Positions 45,437 through 54,866 of a DNA stretch of 64,000 nucleotides are shown here, piece by piece; within the stretch, counting starts at the first letter, position 1, and the number at the start of each line of letters is the position of its first letter. The stretch is from Nitrobacter sp047149785 (GTDB lineage: Bacteria; Pseudomonadota; Alphaproteobacteria; Rhizobiales; Xanthobacteraceae), in the NCBI RefSeq assembly GCF_047149785.1, contig NZ_BAAGBE010000001.1, positions 1,550,001-1,614,000 on the forward strand, given 5' to 3'. Under the pieces are notes generated by a model. It did not search any database and was not told the DNA's origin. It saw only the letters and a program-made list of their open reading frames with translations. Made by a program: the position numbers and the translations under genes.

Positions 45437-47011
45437 ATGCGATTTCAGATAATTGTACCTATTGCGATCGGCTTGGCGGCCTTGCCTATCGCGGCTCATT
45501 CTCAAAGCGGTTTTTCGATCAACGATGCGTTAAAGCAAGCGGTTGCCACGAACCCCGGCGTTGGGGAGGCCGCCGCCAACCGGCGTGCGACCGAGTCGGA
45601 ACTTCGTCAACAGCAGGGAACGCTGCTGCCGCAGGTGCGCGTGGAAGGACGCTGGGGTCCTGAGCGGTTCAACCAGAATGTTGTTCCGGCTCCCCTTGGC
45701 AATGGAGATTGGATGAACGGACGCGCCGCATCGGTCGTCGTTCGGCAGTTGCTATTCGACGGTTTTACCTCGATCAACGAGATCTGGCGCCAAACGGCGC
45801 GCGTTAACGCCGCCGCAGCGCGCGTTCACGAGCGAACCGAACTGCTGGCGCTCGATGCCGCCGAAGCCTACATCGACGTGACGCGCTATTTGCGTCTTAT
45901 CGCCATAGCCGAAGATAACGTCAGGGTTCACCGAAACCTGTTCGCGAACGTCCAGGCCCGCTTTGACGGCGGGCGCGCGGGGGAAGGAGATCTTGAACAG
46001 ACGCGTGAGCGCGTCGAGGCCGCCGAGGCGACCCTGGCCGGTTTCCGGCAGAGCCTGGATGAAGCTCGCGGGAAGTATCGCAGAGCCGTCGGCCTGGAGC
46101 CGATCAACCTGCGGACGCCCGGACGGCTCGGTGGAATGCCGAAATCGAAAGATGACTCCCTCGCCCGGGCGCTGCAGTTCAATCCCACCATCAAGGCCGC
46201 CGATGCCGATGCGCGCGCAGCAAAATACGCGTTCGACGGTACGGCCGGCGCGTTCGTGCCGAACGTCTATCTTGAGGGACGTGCATCGCAGGGTATCGAT
46301 TCGGACAGCTATGTCGGACGCCGTGACGACGTCAGCGGCAAGGTGGTCGTAAGCTGGGATATCTTTCGTGGCGGCCAGGACACCTGGAAGCGAAAGGAAA
46401 TGGCGGAGCGGTACATCGAAGGCACGATGCGGCACGCCCGCCTGCAGCGCGATGCGGTGGAATCGATCGACAAAGCCTGGGCTGCCCGAACGCTGACCGC
46501 CGACCGGATCGCCGCCTTGAACCGGCAGATCACCTCAGACCGTAAAGTCATCGTTTCCTATCAGAAGGAATACGAACTTGGACAGCGCTCCCTGGTCGAT
46601 CTTCTGAACGCACAGAACCAGCTCTTCAACGGGCTGGTGTCCTTGGTCTCCACCCAAGGCGTCGCGGTGTTCGCCGACTATCAGCTCCTCGCCGCGATGG
46701 GTGAACTGGTCGAATACATCAAAGCGCCTCCGCCGGCCGACGCAGCACCGCTGCCGATCAAGCCGTTCGGGCTGTTCCCGACCAAGTTTCCGCCTGTGCT
46801 GCTGCATGCGCCGGTGTCCGGACCCGCCCCCCTCAAGACCGAGATCGGTCAGCCAGTCGGTCCTCTGAATTATGCGTCGACGGGAAGTCGGACTGCTACC
46901 CGGGATCCCGGCTTTACCGACCGTTGGAGTGCGGTCAACCCGGCGTCCGAATTGGTCGAGGCCGCCGCCAACTGGCGCGCAATGCCTCACGAGGCTGCGG
47001 CTGCGAAATAG
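45437..47011 (+). CDS. TolC-family outer-membrane protein of a type I secretion system
   Basis: 524 residues from the ATG at 45437 (MRFQIIVPIAIGLAALPIAA), with a signal peptide ending near AHSQS. Two OEP repeats: N-terminal FSINDALKQAVATNPGVGEA...DGFTSINEIWRQTARVNAAA and C-terminal ARALQFNPTIKAADADARAA...LVDLLNAQNQLFNGLVSL. The ring of helices forms the outer-membrane exit duct (LapE/AggA-like). A Pro-rich C-terminal tail follows the core. It is followed by repeat A7 and then the ABC and adaptor genes. Confidence 0.93.
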   Translation: MRFQIIVPIAIGLAALPIAAHSQSGFSINDALKQAVATNPGVGEAAANRRATESELRQQQGTLLPQVRVEGRWGPERFNQNVVPAPLGNGDWMNGRAASVVVRQLLFDGFTSINEIWRQTARVNAAAARVHERTELLALDAAEAYIDVTRYLRLIAIAEDNVRVHRNLFANVQARFDGGRAGEGDLEQTRERVEAAEATLAGFRQSLDEARGKYRRAVGLEPINLRTPGRLGGMPKSKDDSLARALQFNPTIKAADADARAAKYAFDGTAGAFVPNVYLEGRASQGIDSDSYVGRRDDVSGKVVVSWDIFRGGQDTWKRKEMAERYIEGTMRHARLQRDAVESIDKAWAARTLTADRIAALNRQITSDRKVIVSYQKEYELGQRSLVDLLNAQNQLFNGLVSLVSTQGVAVFADYQLLAAMGELVEYIKAPPPADAAPLPIKPFGLFPTKFPPVLLHAPVSGPAPLKTEIGQPVGPLNYASTGSRTATRDPGFTDRWSAVNPASELVEAAANWRAMPHEAAAAK

Positions 47012-47064
47012 TCTCGGCGGGCCAGCGATAATTTGGGCGGCGAGATTGCCGGCCGTGCTCTTTA

Positions 47065-47166
47065 TGGCGTTTCGAGTGAAGTGGTTACAGGTTCGCGTAA
47101 GGAAAACGCGTCAAATCAAAATCCTGGAGCCCGCTTCTGATCCCATCAGAAGCGAAGGGTCTCTAG
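47065..47166. repeat. Dispersed repeat family A, short form (copy A7)
   Basis: TGGCGTTTCGAGTGAAGTGG ... GGTTCGCGTAAGGAAAACGCG ... hairpin CGCTTCTGATCCCATCAGAAGCG ... GTCTCTAG. It separates the TolC-like gene from the ABC transporter gene. Confidence 0.85.
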
Positions 47167-47203
47167 AATTGAACCGATGCAGCGGCATGCTGCTGACAGT
47201 ATA

Positions 47204-47240
47204 AATTAGTATTATTGCTACGCCGGTACGAATTAGTATT
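47204..47240. promoter_or_regulatory. Direct repeats AATTAGTATT ahead of the ABC exporter gene
   Basis: Perfect 10-bp repeats at 47204-47213 and 47231-47240, 27 bp apart, in an AT-rich block about 80-115 bp before the start at 47318. Spacing of about 2.5 helix turns would place the two boxes on opposite faces, so they may be separate half-sites or promoter elements. Confidence 0.4.
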
Positions 47241-47317
47241 GTTTTGATGTTTTCCGATTTCCGGACCTGATTGCGCTTACGATAGGACGGCATCGAGCCA
47301 GGCCAGGAAAGCGATCC

Positions 47318-49549
47318 GTGAAACCCAACGCGTCAGTCAGCCATCAGTCGGACGAGTCCGGACGTGCGGACAGTCAACCGGACTACCTTGCCGACGCGTT
47401 ACTTTATCTCGCCGCCCACCATGGTCGTGCGATCAGCCGTCAAGCCCTGATCGCCGGACTTCCCACGGTCGACGGAAAGTTGACCGCGACGCTCGTCGAG
47501 CGCGCGGGGCTGCGCGCGGGTCTCGAGATCGAGCCGGTCCAGCGCGCCCTTGCCGATATCCCCGCGCTGGTTCTTCCCGCGCTCCTGATTATGAAAAACA
47601 GGCCGCCTTTCATCCTGATCGGCATCAATGGCTCGGAAGGAACCGCAACCGTCATCGACGCCATGAAGCTGGAGGCGCGCGAGACCTACGGAATATCCGA
47701 ACTGGCTGCGAATTATTCCGGCTACACCTTTCTGGTCAAACCGGCAGGCCTGGCGGATGCTCGCGCCATCGCAGCAGGCGATGCTCCAAGGACGCATTGG
47801 TTCTGGACCGTGGTTCGCAAGTTCGGTTCGAACTACTGGCATGTCGCCCTCGCAGCGTTTCTCGTCAACATGCTTGCCCTCGCCGCCCCGCTGTTCACGA
47901 TGAACGTCTACGATCGCGTCATTCCGAACGGCGCGATTCCGTCATTGATAGCGCTCGCGGTCGGTCTCGGCCTCGCGATCGTTTTCGACTTCATCATTCG
48001 AATCGTGCGCGCCCGGATCATCGACATCACCGGCAAGAAAATCGATGTCGTTCTGGCATCCGATATTTTCGAGCACGTTCTTGCGTTGAAGATGGCGAAC
48101 CGGCCGACCTCCGTCGGCATCCTCGCCAACCAGATGCGCGATTTCGAATCCGTCAGGGATTTCTTCACGTCGGGAACGATCGTTGCCGCAACCGATCTTG
48201 TGTTCGCCATCATTTTCATCGGCGTCCTTTTTCTGATCGCAGGACCTCTCGCCTGGATCCCGCTGACCATGCTGCCGATCGTGCTGACTGCGGGCATCAT
48301 CCTGCAACGCCCTCTCGACCGGGCGATAAACCGACTCCAGGCGGAATCGGCTGCCCGGCATGGCGTCCTGATCGAGTCCTTGTCGGGAATAGAGACCGTC
48401 CGCGCGACCGGAGCGGAATCGCGAATGCAGACCGCGTGGGAACGTTCGGTCGCGGCGACCGCAAGATCCGGCGAGGAAGTCCATCTCTGGTCATCCATCG
48501 CGCTGACGGTTTCAAGCTCTGCTCAACAGATCACCAGCATGCTCCTGATCGTCGTCGGCGTTTTTCTGGTCCTCGACGGTCAGATCACGATGGGCGCGCT
48601 GATCGGCGCAAATATGCTGTCGGGTCGCGTGCTGGCGCCAATCTCCAGCCTTGCCTCCCTGATTACGCGCGCCACGCAGACAGTCATCTCGCTGCGGGCG
48701 ATCGACAAACTCATGAATCTGGAGCGCGAACGACCGCCGGGGCGCACCTTTGTCGAGCGAAAGATCGCGCAAGGCTCGATCGTCTTCGACAACGTCAGCT
48801 TCTCCTATCCAAACAGCAACGAGAGTGCTCTGGAAAAGGTCTCTTTCAAGATCGCGCCCGGCGAGCGGGTCGCGATCATCGGTCGCGTGGGATCTGGCAA
48901 GACCACGGTCGGTCGCCTGCTCGCCGGCTTCTACGAGCCGCGGGAAGGAAACGTCTCGATCGACGGCATCGACTCGCGGCAATACGATCCGGCGGACCTG
49001 CGCACCGGCATCGGTTTTGTCATGCAGGACACCGACCTGTTTTTCGGCAAGCTGCGCGACAACATCACGCTTGGCAAACCCTCCGCGACGGACGAGGAAG
49101 TCGTGAGCGCCGCGAGGCTTGCCGGCGTCGAACAGTTCATCGCGGGACATCCGCTCGGCTACGACATGCCGATCTCCGAGGGCGGGCGCAGCCTTTCCGG
49201 CGGACAGAAGCAGGCGATCGGCCTGGCGCGCGCCATGATCCGCAATCCCAAGATCATCTTCATGGACGAGCCGACGGCGCACTTCGACGTCCGCAGCGAG
49301 GCCGAATTTCTCGAACGCCTGAAGACGCTCGCGAAAACCGACATGACGATCATCGTCTCGACGCACCGGCCGTCCCTGCTCTCGCTGGTCAATCGCATAC
49401 TGGTGTTCGAGCGCGGCAAACTGGTTGCGGATGGTCCGCGCGAAGCGATCCTTGCGACCCTCCAGGCAACCGCGCGGGCGAATGCCAAACGCAAAGCCGA
49501 ACCGGTCAGATTCGAAACTCCGGCGATGACGTCAAATGCACCAGTCTGA
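47318..49549 (+). CDS. Type I secretion ABC exporter with inactive C39-like domain (LapB-like)
   Basis: 743 residues from the GTG at 47318, preceded by AGGAAAG. Residues 20-140 are a C39-like domain without the catalytic Cys, as in exporters of RTX and giant adhesins. Six membrane helices lie at about 170-450. The ATPase has Walker A GRVGSGKT (about 523), signature LSGGQ (about 626), Walker B IIFMDEP and the H-loop in STHRPSLL. It powers export of an unfolded C-terminal-signal protein through the inner membrane. Its stop overlaps the adaptor start by 14 bp. Confidence 0.95.
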   Translation: MKPNASVSHQSDESGRADSQPDYLADALLYLAAHHGRAISRQALIAGLPTVDGKLTATLVERAGLRAGLEIEPVQRALADIPALVLPALLIMKNRPPFILIGINGSEGTATVIDAMKLEARETYGISELAANYSGYTFLVKPAGLADARAIAAGDAPRTHWFWTVVRKFGSNYWHVALAAFLVNMLALAAPLFTMNVYDRVIPNGAIPSLIALAVGLGLAIVFDFIIRIVRARIIDITGKKIDVVLASDIFEHVLALKMANRPTSVGILANQMRDFESVRDFFTSGTIVAATDLVFAIIFIGVLFLIAGPLAWIPLTMLPIVLTAGIILQRPLDRAINRLQAESAARHGVLIESLSGIETVRATGAESRMQTAWERSVAATARSGEEVHLWSSIALTVSSSAQQITSMLLIVVGVFLVLDGQITMGALIGANMLSGRVLAPISSLASLITRATQTVISLRAIDKLMNLERERPPGRTFVERKIAQGSIVFDNVSFSYPNSNESALEKVSFKIAPGERVAIIGRVGSGKTTVGRLLAGFYEPREGNVSIDGIDSRQYDPADLRTGIGFVMQDTDLFFGKLRDNITLGKPSATDEEVVSAARLAGVEQFIAGHPLGYDMPISEGGRSLSGGQKQAIGLARAMIRNPKIIFMDEPTAHFDVRSEAEFLERLKTLAKTDMTIIVSTHRPSLLSLVNRILVFERGKLVADGPREAILATLQATARANAKRKAEPVRFETPAMTSNAPV

Positions 49550-50870
49550 TTTCGCATTCGCGAACGATGTGCGCGCGGCCGTCGAACTCCGCACTCCGCG
49601 GACATCGAGCATGATCCTGTTCTCGACGCTGGCCCTGATTGTGGTCGCGTTGATATGGGCAAATTTTGCAATTCTGGACGAAGTCAAGCGTGGCCATGGC
49701 CGCGTGATCCCAACTCAGCAGATGCAGGTCTTGCAGTCGCTCGAAGGCGGCATTGTCGGCGCCATCCTGGTGAAGGAAGGCGATATCGTCGCCAAGGGCC
49801 AGACCGTGATGCGCATCGAGGATATCAAATTCGCGTCCGAACTCGGCGAGATTCGCGAGCGTCGATACGCCACCGCCGCGCGCGTTGCACGGCTGGAGGC
49901 CGAGTCGGCCGGAAAAAGCACGCTGGAATTCCCGCCCGAGCTTGTGAAAGCCGCACCTGCCGCGGTGGCGGCGGAGCAGAGCGTGTTCCAGGCCCGCGCC
50001 CGCAAGCTCGCGCAGGACATCGACGTGATCGCCCAGCAGGCAACCCAGCGCCGAAGCGAGCTCGAAGAGTACAGGGCGACGGCGGACAAACTGACCAATA
50101 CGCTGAAGCTTTTGCAGCGCGAACTCGATCTCACGCAGAAGCTGTATCACCAGAAAGTCGTTCCCGAGATTGAAATGCTGCGGGTCCAGCGGCAGGCCAC
50201 CGACATGCAGGGGCAGTTGGAAGTCGCAAAAGCATCGATGGCCAAGGCGGAGGCGGGAATTCATGAAGCGGAATCACGCCTCAAGAACGCGAAGGCCACA
50301 TTGCGGGCGCAGGCCGACGAAGACCTCGCAAAGTCCCGCGGCGATCTCGCGGTGCTCGAGGAAAATATCAAGTCGGCAAAGGACCGTGTTTTCCGCGCGG
50401 AAATGAAATCCCCGGTGCACGGCATCGTCAACAAGATCAACGTGACGACCATCGGAGCCGTCATTCAGCCCGGCGGCAACTTGATGGACATCGTTCCGCT
50501 GGACGATAACCTGCTGGTCGAGGGCCAGATCCGGCCGCAGGACATCGCCTTCATCAGAGCCGGCCAGGATGCGATCGTGAAGATCTCGGCCTACGACTCG
50601 TCCGTCTACGGATCGCTGAATGGAAAGGTGGAGCGCGTCAGCGCCGACGCGATCACCGACGACAAGCCAGGCCGCAACGGCGAGAAGGAAACCTTCTATC
50701 GCGTCATCGTACGAACCGACAAAAACCATCTCGGCACCAGCAAAGCGCCGCTGCCGATCATTCCGGGCATGGTCGCAACCGTCGAGGTGATGACGGGACA
50801 CAAATCGGTGCTCGATTATCTGATACGGCCCGCCCGCCTGCTCCGCGACGAGGCGCTCCGCGAGCGTTAA
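49536..50870 (+). CDS. Type I secretion membrane-fusion protein (HlyD/LapC-like)
   Basis: 444 residues from the ATG at 49536 (MHQSDFAFANDVRAAVELRT). One membrane helix at about 27-47 and lipoyl half-motifs around QQMQVLQSLEGGIVGAILVK and EMKSPVHGIVNKINVTTIGA. Long coiled coil about 130-290. C-terminal beta-barrel with VEGQIRPQDIAFIRAGQDAI, ending VEVMTGHKSVLDYLIRPARL. It links the ABC exporter to the TolC-like duct. Translationally coupled to the exporter gene. Confidence 0.94.
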   Translation: MHQSDFAFANDVRAAVELRTPRTSSMILFSTLALIVVALIWANFAILDEVKRGHGRVIPTQQMQVLQSLEGGIVGAILVKEGDIVAKGQTVMRIEDIKFASELGEIRERRYATAARVARLEAESAGKSTLEFPPELVKAAPAAVAAEQSVFQARARKLAQDIDVIAQQATQRRSELEEYRATADKLTNTLKLLQRELDLTQKLYHQKVVPEIEMLRVQRQATDMQGQLEVAKASMAKAEAGIHEAESRLKNAKATLRAQADEDLAKSRGDLAVLEENIKSAKDRVFRAEMKSPVHGIVNKINVTTIGAVIQPGGNLMDIVPLDDNLLVEGQIRPQDIAFIRAGQDAIVKISAYDSSVYGSLNGKVERVSADAITDDKPGRNGEKETFYRVIVRTDKNHLGTSKAPLPIIPGMVATVEVMTGHKSVLDYLIRPARLLRDEALRER

Positions 50871-51118
50871 GCGGCGCGCAGTTCGGCTATCGCCCGGCGG
50901 CGGTGGCTCGTGCTTTTCACTTTGATTCAAATCTTACGCAATTCTTCGATTAAATCTGACGTGCTTCGGCATCCTCTTATTGGCCTCGTTGCCGGATATC
51001 CGGTTGAGGCAACGCCGCTTTAACGCGGTTCTAGCCGCGCTCGACTATTGATCGTCCCAAACACGGGACGAGGATCGGCTGAAGCCGACCGACGATCCCG
51101 GGAAAACTGGGGCGTCTC

Positions 51119-52210
51119 ATGTTGATCGGATTCCGGTGCCGCATCGTCGTCACGGGGACATTCCTGAGCCTCGCGATCCTGGCCGGCACCACGCACGAAA
51201 GCCAGGCGGCCAGGAAAGACAGACTCAAGACCCACATCTTCGATGACCTGATAACGCCATCGATGCTGGAGTCGCTCAAGCCTGCACCGGCGCCGCGGAC
51301 CGGCGGCGCGCGCTTCTTCTCGATCAACGGCGTTCTGGCGAGGCTCGACGGGAAAGCGCCGCCCGACCAAAACGTCCGCGTCGCTTCGACCGCCGGCGAG
51401 ACCGTCGCCTCGGATGTTCCCGGACCGATCGCAGGCGCGATGTCGGCGACGCAGGTGTCGGCCGAACCGTTCGGCCTGTTTACGTTCAAGGCCCCCGAAG
51501 GTCCGCTATGGCGCAAATGGCGCGCGTTGAAAGCGAATTACGACGTCGAGATGCGGGCCGTCGCGGCCTGCCGCAGCGATCCCGCCACCTGCACGCCGGC
51601 TGCCAGCCGTTTCGTCGCGCTCGCCGCCGAAACGAAGGCGCATGACGGCCTTGCCCGTCTGGAAACCGTGAACCGGCTTGTCAACCGCGAGATCGCCTAC
51701 GCCAGCGACCTGACGCAGCATGGCGTGCTCGACGTCTGGTCGGCCCCTCTCGCGTCGCTTCGCAGCGGTCGCGGCGACTGCGAGGACTATGCAATTGCCA
51801 AATACGCGCTGCTCAGGGAGGTCGGCATCGCCGAGCAGGACCTGCGCATCCTGCTGGTACGCGACCGCTCGGTTCGCGAGGACCACGCCGTGCTCGCGGT
51901 TCGGCATCGCGGTAGCTGGATCATCCTCGACAATCGCCGCGCAACCCTCGCGATCGATAGCGAGGCCGGTTACCTGACGCCGATGTATGCGCTCAACGCG
52001 AACGGCATCAGCCTGTTTGCCTCGCCCTACCTGTCGCAGCGACATGATCGCAACGTGGATGCGGTGCTGCCCGCGGCGGATGGCGCTGATGCGGCTGAAG
52101 GCGGAGGGTCGTCCGCGCCGCTCGTCACTTTCCGAATCCGCGATATCGTCGAGCCAAAGACCCCAGCGGTTTTGGGAAACGCTGGCTCCGAACATCCTCT
52201 TCTGCTCTGA
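51119..52210 (+). CDS. Periplasmic transglutaminase-like cysteine protease (BTLCP, LapG-like)
   Basis: 363 residues from the ATG at 51119 (MLIGFRCRIVVTGTFLSLAI), with a signal peptide cleaved near ESQAARK. The family triad is complete: Cys221 in GDCEDYAIAKY, His256 in EDHAVLAV and Asp271 in ILDNRR; spacing matches LapG. LapG-type enzymes cut a di-alanine site near the N-terminus of giant adhesins and free them from the surface when c-di-GMP is low. An extra N-terminal segment of about 100 residues and a C-terminal tail are longer than LapG. It lies 250 bp after the exporter genes, pointing to the same system. Confidence 0.9.
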   Translation: MLIGFRCRIVVTGTFLSLAILAGTTHESQAARKDRLKTHIFDDLITPSMLESLKPAPAPRTGGARFFSINGVLARLDGKAPPDQNVRVASTAGETVASDVPGPIAGAMSATQVSAEPFGLFTFKAPEGPLWRKWRALKANYDVEMRAVAACRSDPATCTPAASRFVALAAETKAHDGLARLETVNRLVNREIAYASDLTQHGVLDVWSAPLASLRSGRGDCEDYAIAKYALLREVGIAEQDLRILLVRDRSVREDHAVLAVRHRGSWIILDNRRATLAIDSEAGYLTPMYALNANGISLFASPYLSQRHDRNVDAVLPAADGADAAEGGGSSAPLVTFRIRDIVEPKTPAVLGNAGSEHPLLL

Positions 52211-52389
52211 TGATCGCTGCCAGGGCGCCGAAGGCCGCGCCCTCTTCGAGTAAACGGCCGCGCCCTTCTCCTCATCCAGGCTGCATGGCGTACGGTTTCA
52301 TGCTAATCTTCAGGCTCGGCGGCGACGTGATCCGCCGCAGCCGACCCTGCTTGCATGGTGCGCTCCGTGACATCAAAAACCCGCGCCGC

Positions 52390-52496
52390 TCTGGAACCTT
52401 TTCAAGCAAAGCGGATACCGGTTCGCGTGAAGAAACCGCATCACATCAAGATCATGGAGTCCTCTTCTGATTCCATCAGAAGGGGAAGGGCTCTGG
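52390..52496. repeat. Dispersed repeat family A, short form (copy A8)
   Basis: TGGAACCTTTTCAAGCAAAG ... GGTTCGCGTGAAGAAACCGC ... hairpin TTCTGATTCCATCAGAA ... GGGCTCTGG. It ends 5 bp before the next start codon, so it forms the 5' leader of that gene. Confidence 0.8.
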
Positions 52497-52501
52497 ACGG
52501 C

Positions 52502-52921
52502 ATGGTCTCGCTGGCGACATTCGGCGTGAGTTTCTCGCTCGCTGTCGCCCTGATGTCTTCGGCATGGGCGCAGACTGCGACCGTCGAGCGGTCGGCCAAA
52601 GGCGCGGCAGCCGCCAACATCCGGGTCGGTCTCTATCTCAACGTCAAGCCCGACTGCACCAGCGGCCCCCTGCCCGCCATTCGGCTGCTCAAGCCGCCGG
52701 CCAACGGCACGCTCACGATCAGGCGCGGTAACGTCACAGCCACCAACTACAAGCAGTGCCTCGCGCTCGAAGTGCCCGGTTTCGTCGCCTTCTACAAGTC
52801 GAAGCCTGATTTCGCCGGCGTCGACAGCGCGACCATCGAGGTGAGGTACCCGGCAGGCCGCACCGAAATCCAGCGCATCAGCATCACCGTCGGCGGCGGC
52901 AAGGGCGGGCAGAAGATTTAG
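52502..52921 (+). CDS. Small secreted hypothetical protein, conserved type
   Basis: 139 residues from the ATG at 52502 (MVSLATFGVSFSLAVALMSS), with a signal peptide ending at AWAQ. The mature part NIRVGLYLNVKPDCTSGPLP...IRLLKPPANGTLTIRRGN...YKQCLALEVPGFVAFYKSKP...VRYPAGRTEIQRISITVGG looks like a small beta-sandwich with two Cys. I recall close homologues across Bradyrhizobium without a known role. Its leader is repeat A8 and its TAG stop is the edge of repeat B2. The frame is also open upstream through A8, but that reading encodes repeat sequence. Confidence 0.75.
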   Translation: MVSLATFGVSFSLAVALMSSAWAQTATVERSAKGAAAANIRVGLYLNVKPDCTSGPLPAIRLLKPPANGTLTIRRGNVTATNYKQCLALEVPGFVAFYKSKPDFAGVDSATIEVRYPAGRTEIQRISITVGGGKGGQKI

Positions 52922-53022
52922 AGCATGATCCCGAAAAGTGGAAACCGGTTTTCGGGAAAGATCATGCTCAAACAAAAAGATAAGCGACGAGTCTGATTCA
53001 ACGCAGTTGAAACAGACTCTAG
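52919..53022. repeat. Dispersed palindromic repeat, family B (copy B2)
   Basis: 104 bp, nearly identical to B1 in inverse orientation: TAGAGCATGATCCCGAAAAG ... CAGTTGAAACAGACTCTAG. Its left edge supplies the stop codon of 52502-52921 and its right edge is the CTAG used by two insertion sequences. Confidence 0.9.
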
Positions 53023-53969
53023 GTGTTTAGTCCCAGCATGTCATGGCTTGGCTGACGGGTGAACAACTGTGGCTTTTCGGCGCTGATTTGTTTGATGGCT
53101 TCGAGCGGGGTTTTGAAGCGGAGTGCCTTGAGCCGCTTGGCGTAGTTGTAGGCCAGCAACCAGTCCCGGACGTGGCGTCGCAGGTCGTCGATCGAGGCGT
53201 AGTGGAAGGCGCGAACGGTGGCGTCTTTGATGGTTCGGACCATTCGTTCAGCCTGGCCGTTGGTCCAAGGATGATAGGGCCTGGTGAGCCTGTGCTCGAT
53301 ACTGTTCTCGGCACAGGCCCTTCCGAAGACGTGAGCGACGAAGCCGCCCTCGGCTCTCTTGTCGTGCTGGACGAACTGAACGCCGTTATCCGTCAGCACC
53401 GTGTGGACCTTGTAGGGAATAACTCTCACCAGCGCCTTGAGGAAACCCGCCGCCACGAGCTTGGTTGCCTTCCGATAGATTCTGGCGAAGACCAGCTTGG
53501 AGGTCCGGTCCACGGCCACGAACAGATAGGCCTTGCCGCCTTCATATCGCAGCTCGGCGATGTCGATGTGGAAGTAGCCGATCTCGTAAGCCTTGAACCG
53601 CTTCGGTTTTTCACGATCGATCTTCGGCAGCCGAGAAATTCCATGACGTTGAAGGCAGCGATGCAATGACGAGCGCGTCAGGTGCGGGATGACGTCCTTC
53701 AGTGCGACGAAGACGTCGTCCAGGGGCAGACGGGACTGCACGCGCAAAGCGACGATCGCGGCCTCCTCAATGCCCGAGAGGACGGAGCTTCGCTGCTGTT
53801 TCGGACCCATCGGCTCGTCCTCGACCGTCTGACGGAGCCGCCATTTCCTCACGGTCTTCTCGTTGATCCCGAAGCGCCGCGCGAGTTCCGCGGCTGAAGC
53901 CTGCGATCGCTGTAGCTCCGTTCGAACGGCGTGCGTGGTCGTGGCGCTCCCGTGAAGAACTTGGCCCAT
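53019..53969 (-). CDS. IS481-family transposase
   Basis: 316 residues from the ATG at 53969 (MGQVLHGSATTTHAVRTELQ). N-terminal helix-turn-helix (SAAELARRFGINEKTVRKWR), then the rve-type DDE core: FHIDIAELRYEGGKAYLFVA (first Asp), TVLTDNGVQFV (second Asp) and RPYHPWTNGQAERMVRTIKD (Glu). All three residues are present, so it is probably active. The last codons run past the element end: the TAG stop (53019-53021) is part of the target duplication. Confidence 0.92.
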   Translation of the reverse strand: MGQVLHGSATTTHAVRTELQRSQASAAELARRFGINEKTVRKWRLRQTVEDEPMGPKQQRSSVLSGIEEAAIVALRVQSRLPLDDVFVALKDVIPHLTRSSLHRCLQRHGISRLPKIDREKPKRFKAYEIGYFHIDIAELRYEGGKAYLFVAVDRTSKLVFARIYRKATKLVAAGFLKALVRVIPYKVHTVLTDNGVQFVQHDKRAEGGFVAHVFGRACAENSIEHRLTRPYHPWTNGQAERMVRTIKDATVRAFHYASIDDLRRHVRDWLLAYNYAKRLKALRFKTPLEAIKQISAEKPQLFTRQPSHDMLGLNT

Positions 53970-54025
53970 AGCGCGTCCCTCTCTGACGACGATAATGATA
54001 CGCCATCACACTGTGGGACTAAACA
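53024..54025 (-). mobile_element. IS481-family insertion sequence
   Basis: 1002 bp with inverted ends starting TGTTTAGTCCCA on both sides. It is flanked by the 6-bp direct repeat TCTAGG (53018-53023 and 54026-54031), the NCTAGN target type described for IS481. The right target copy includes the first two bases of the adjoining IS5-family element, so this element came second. Confidence 0.9.
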
Positions 54026-54029
54026 TCTA

Positions 54030-54864
54030 GGCTCCAGACTCAATTGGTCCACCAAGTTATGACAGCGGCGATATTGATGGCCGCTTCGAAGTTGCGCGCC
54101 AGCTTGTCGTAGCGGGTGGCGATGCGGCGCCAATCCTTGAGCCTGCAAAACATGCGCTCGATCCGGTTGCGCAGCTTATAGGCTTCGGCGTCGAAGGGAT
54201 GGGTTCGCTTTCGTGTTGGATTGTTCGGGATGACCGGGAGGGTCCCGCGTTGACGCAGAAAAAGCCGAAAGCCGTCGCTGTCGTAGGCGGCATCGGCGGC
54301 GCATAAGCGTGCCGCTGGCAAACCGGAGAGAAGAGGCAGAACGACGCGAAGATCGCCGCGTTGTCCGGGTGTTATCTCGATGGCGAGCGGTCGGCCCTGG
54401 CCGTCGACGACGGCGTGGATTTTGGTCGTGCGCCCCCCGCGCGAGCGACCAATCGCCTGTTCCTCCGCCCCCCTTTTCCGCCCGCTGCCGAGCGATGCGC
54501 CTTTGCTGTCGTGCTGTCGATCATGTGCACGTCGTTGGGGCTGGTTGTTGCCAAGGCGCGAAACAACTTCTGCCACAGGCCGCGCGCCGACCATCGATGA
54601 AAGCGATTGTAGATCGTCGTCGGCGGGCCGTAGCATGAGGGGCAATCCTGCCAGCGACAACCGATCCTCAACACATGCACGATCCCGCTGATCACGCGGC
54701 GATCATCGACCCGGCGCGCTCCCGGGCGGCTCTTCGGAAGCAACGGGTCGATCGCTGCCCATTGCGCATCGCTTAGCCAAAACTCATTCGCCATCGTCAA
54801 GCTCCGTGCAGAGCTTGAATCTGATTTGCTTCCTAACCTCAATACTCTGATCGGGTTTGGAGCC
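54030..54864 (-). mobile_element. IS5-family insertion sequence (IS427-like), copy 2, apparently intact
   Basis: 835 bp with ends GGCTCCAGACTC / GGCTCCAAACCC and flanking CTA / TAG. It is nearly identical to copy 1 but has the two bases missing there. It lies in inverted orientation to copy 1, 53 kb away. Confidence 0.92.
54040..54794 (-). CDS. IS5-family transposase, made by programmed -1 frameshift
   Basis: Frame A starts at the ATG at 54794 (MANEFWLSDAQWAAIDPLLP). Frame B carries the catalytic part, EEQAIGRSRGGRTTKIHAVV (with DGQGRP), AADAAYDSDGFRLFL and RNRIERMFCRLKDWRRIATR, and ends at 54040. The two overlap around an A4G6 run where a -1 slip would fuse them, giving a protein of about 251 residues as usual for the IS427 group. 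No break is seen in either frame, so this copy may supply transposase for both elements. Confidence 0.88.
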
Positions 54865-54866
54865 TA

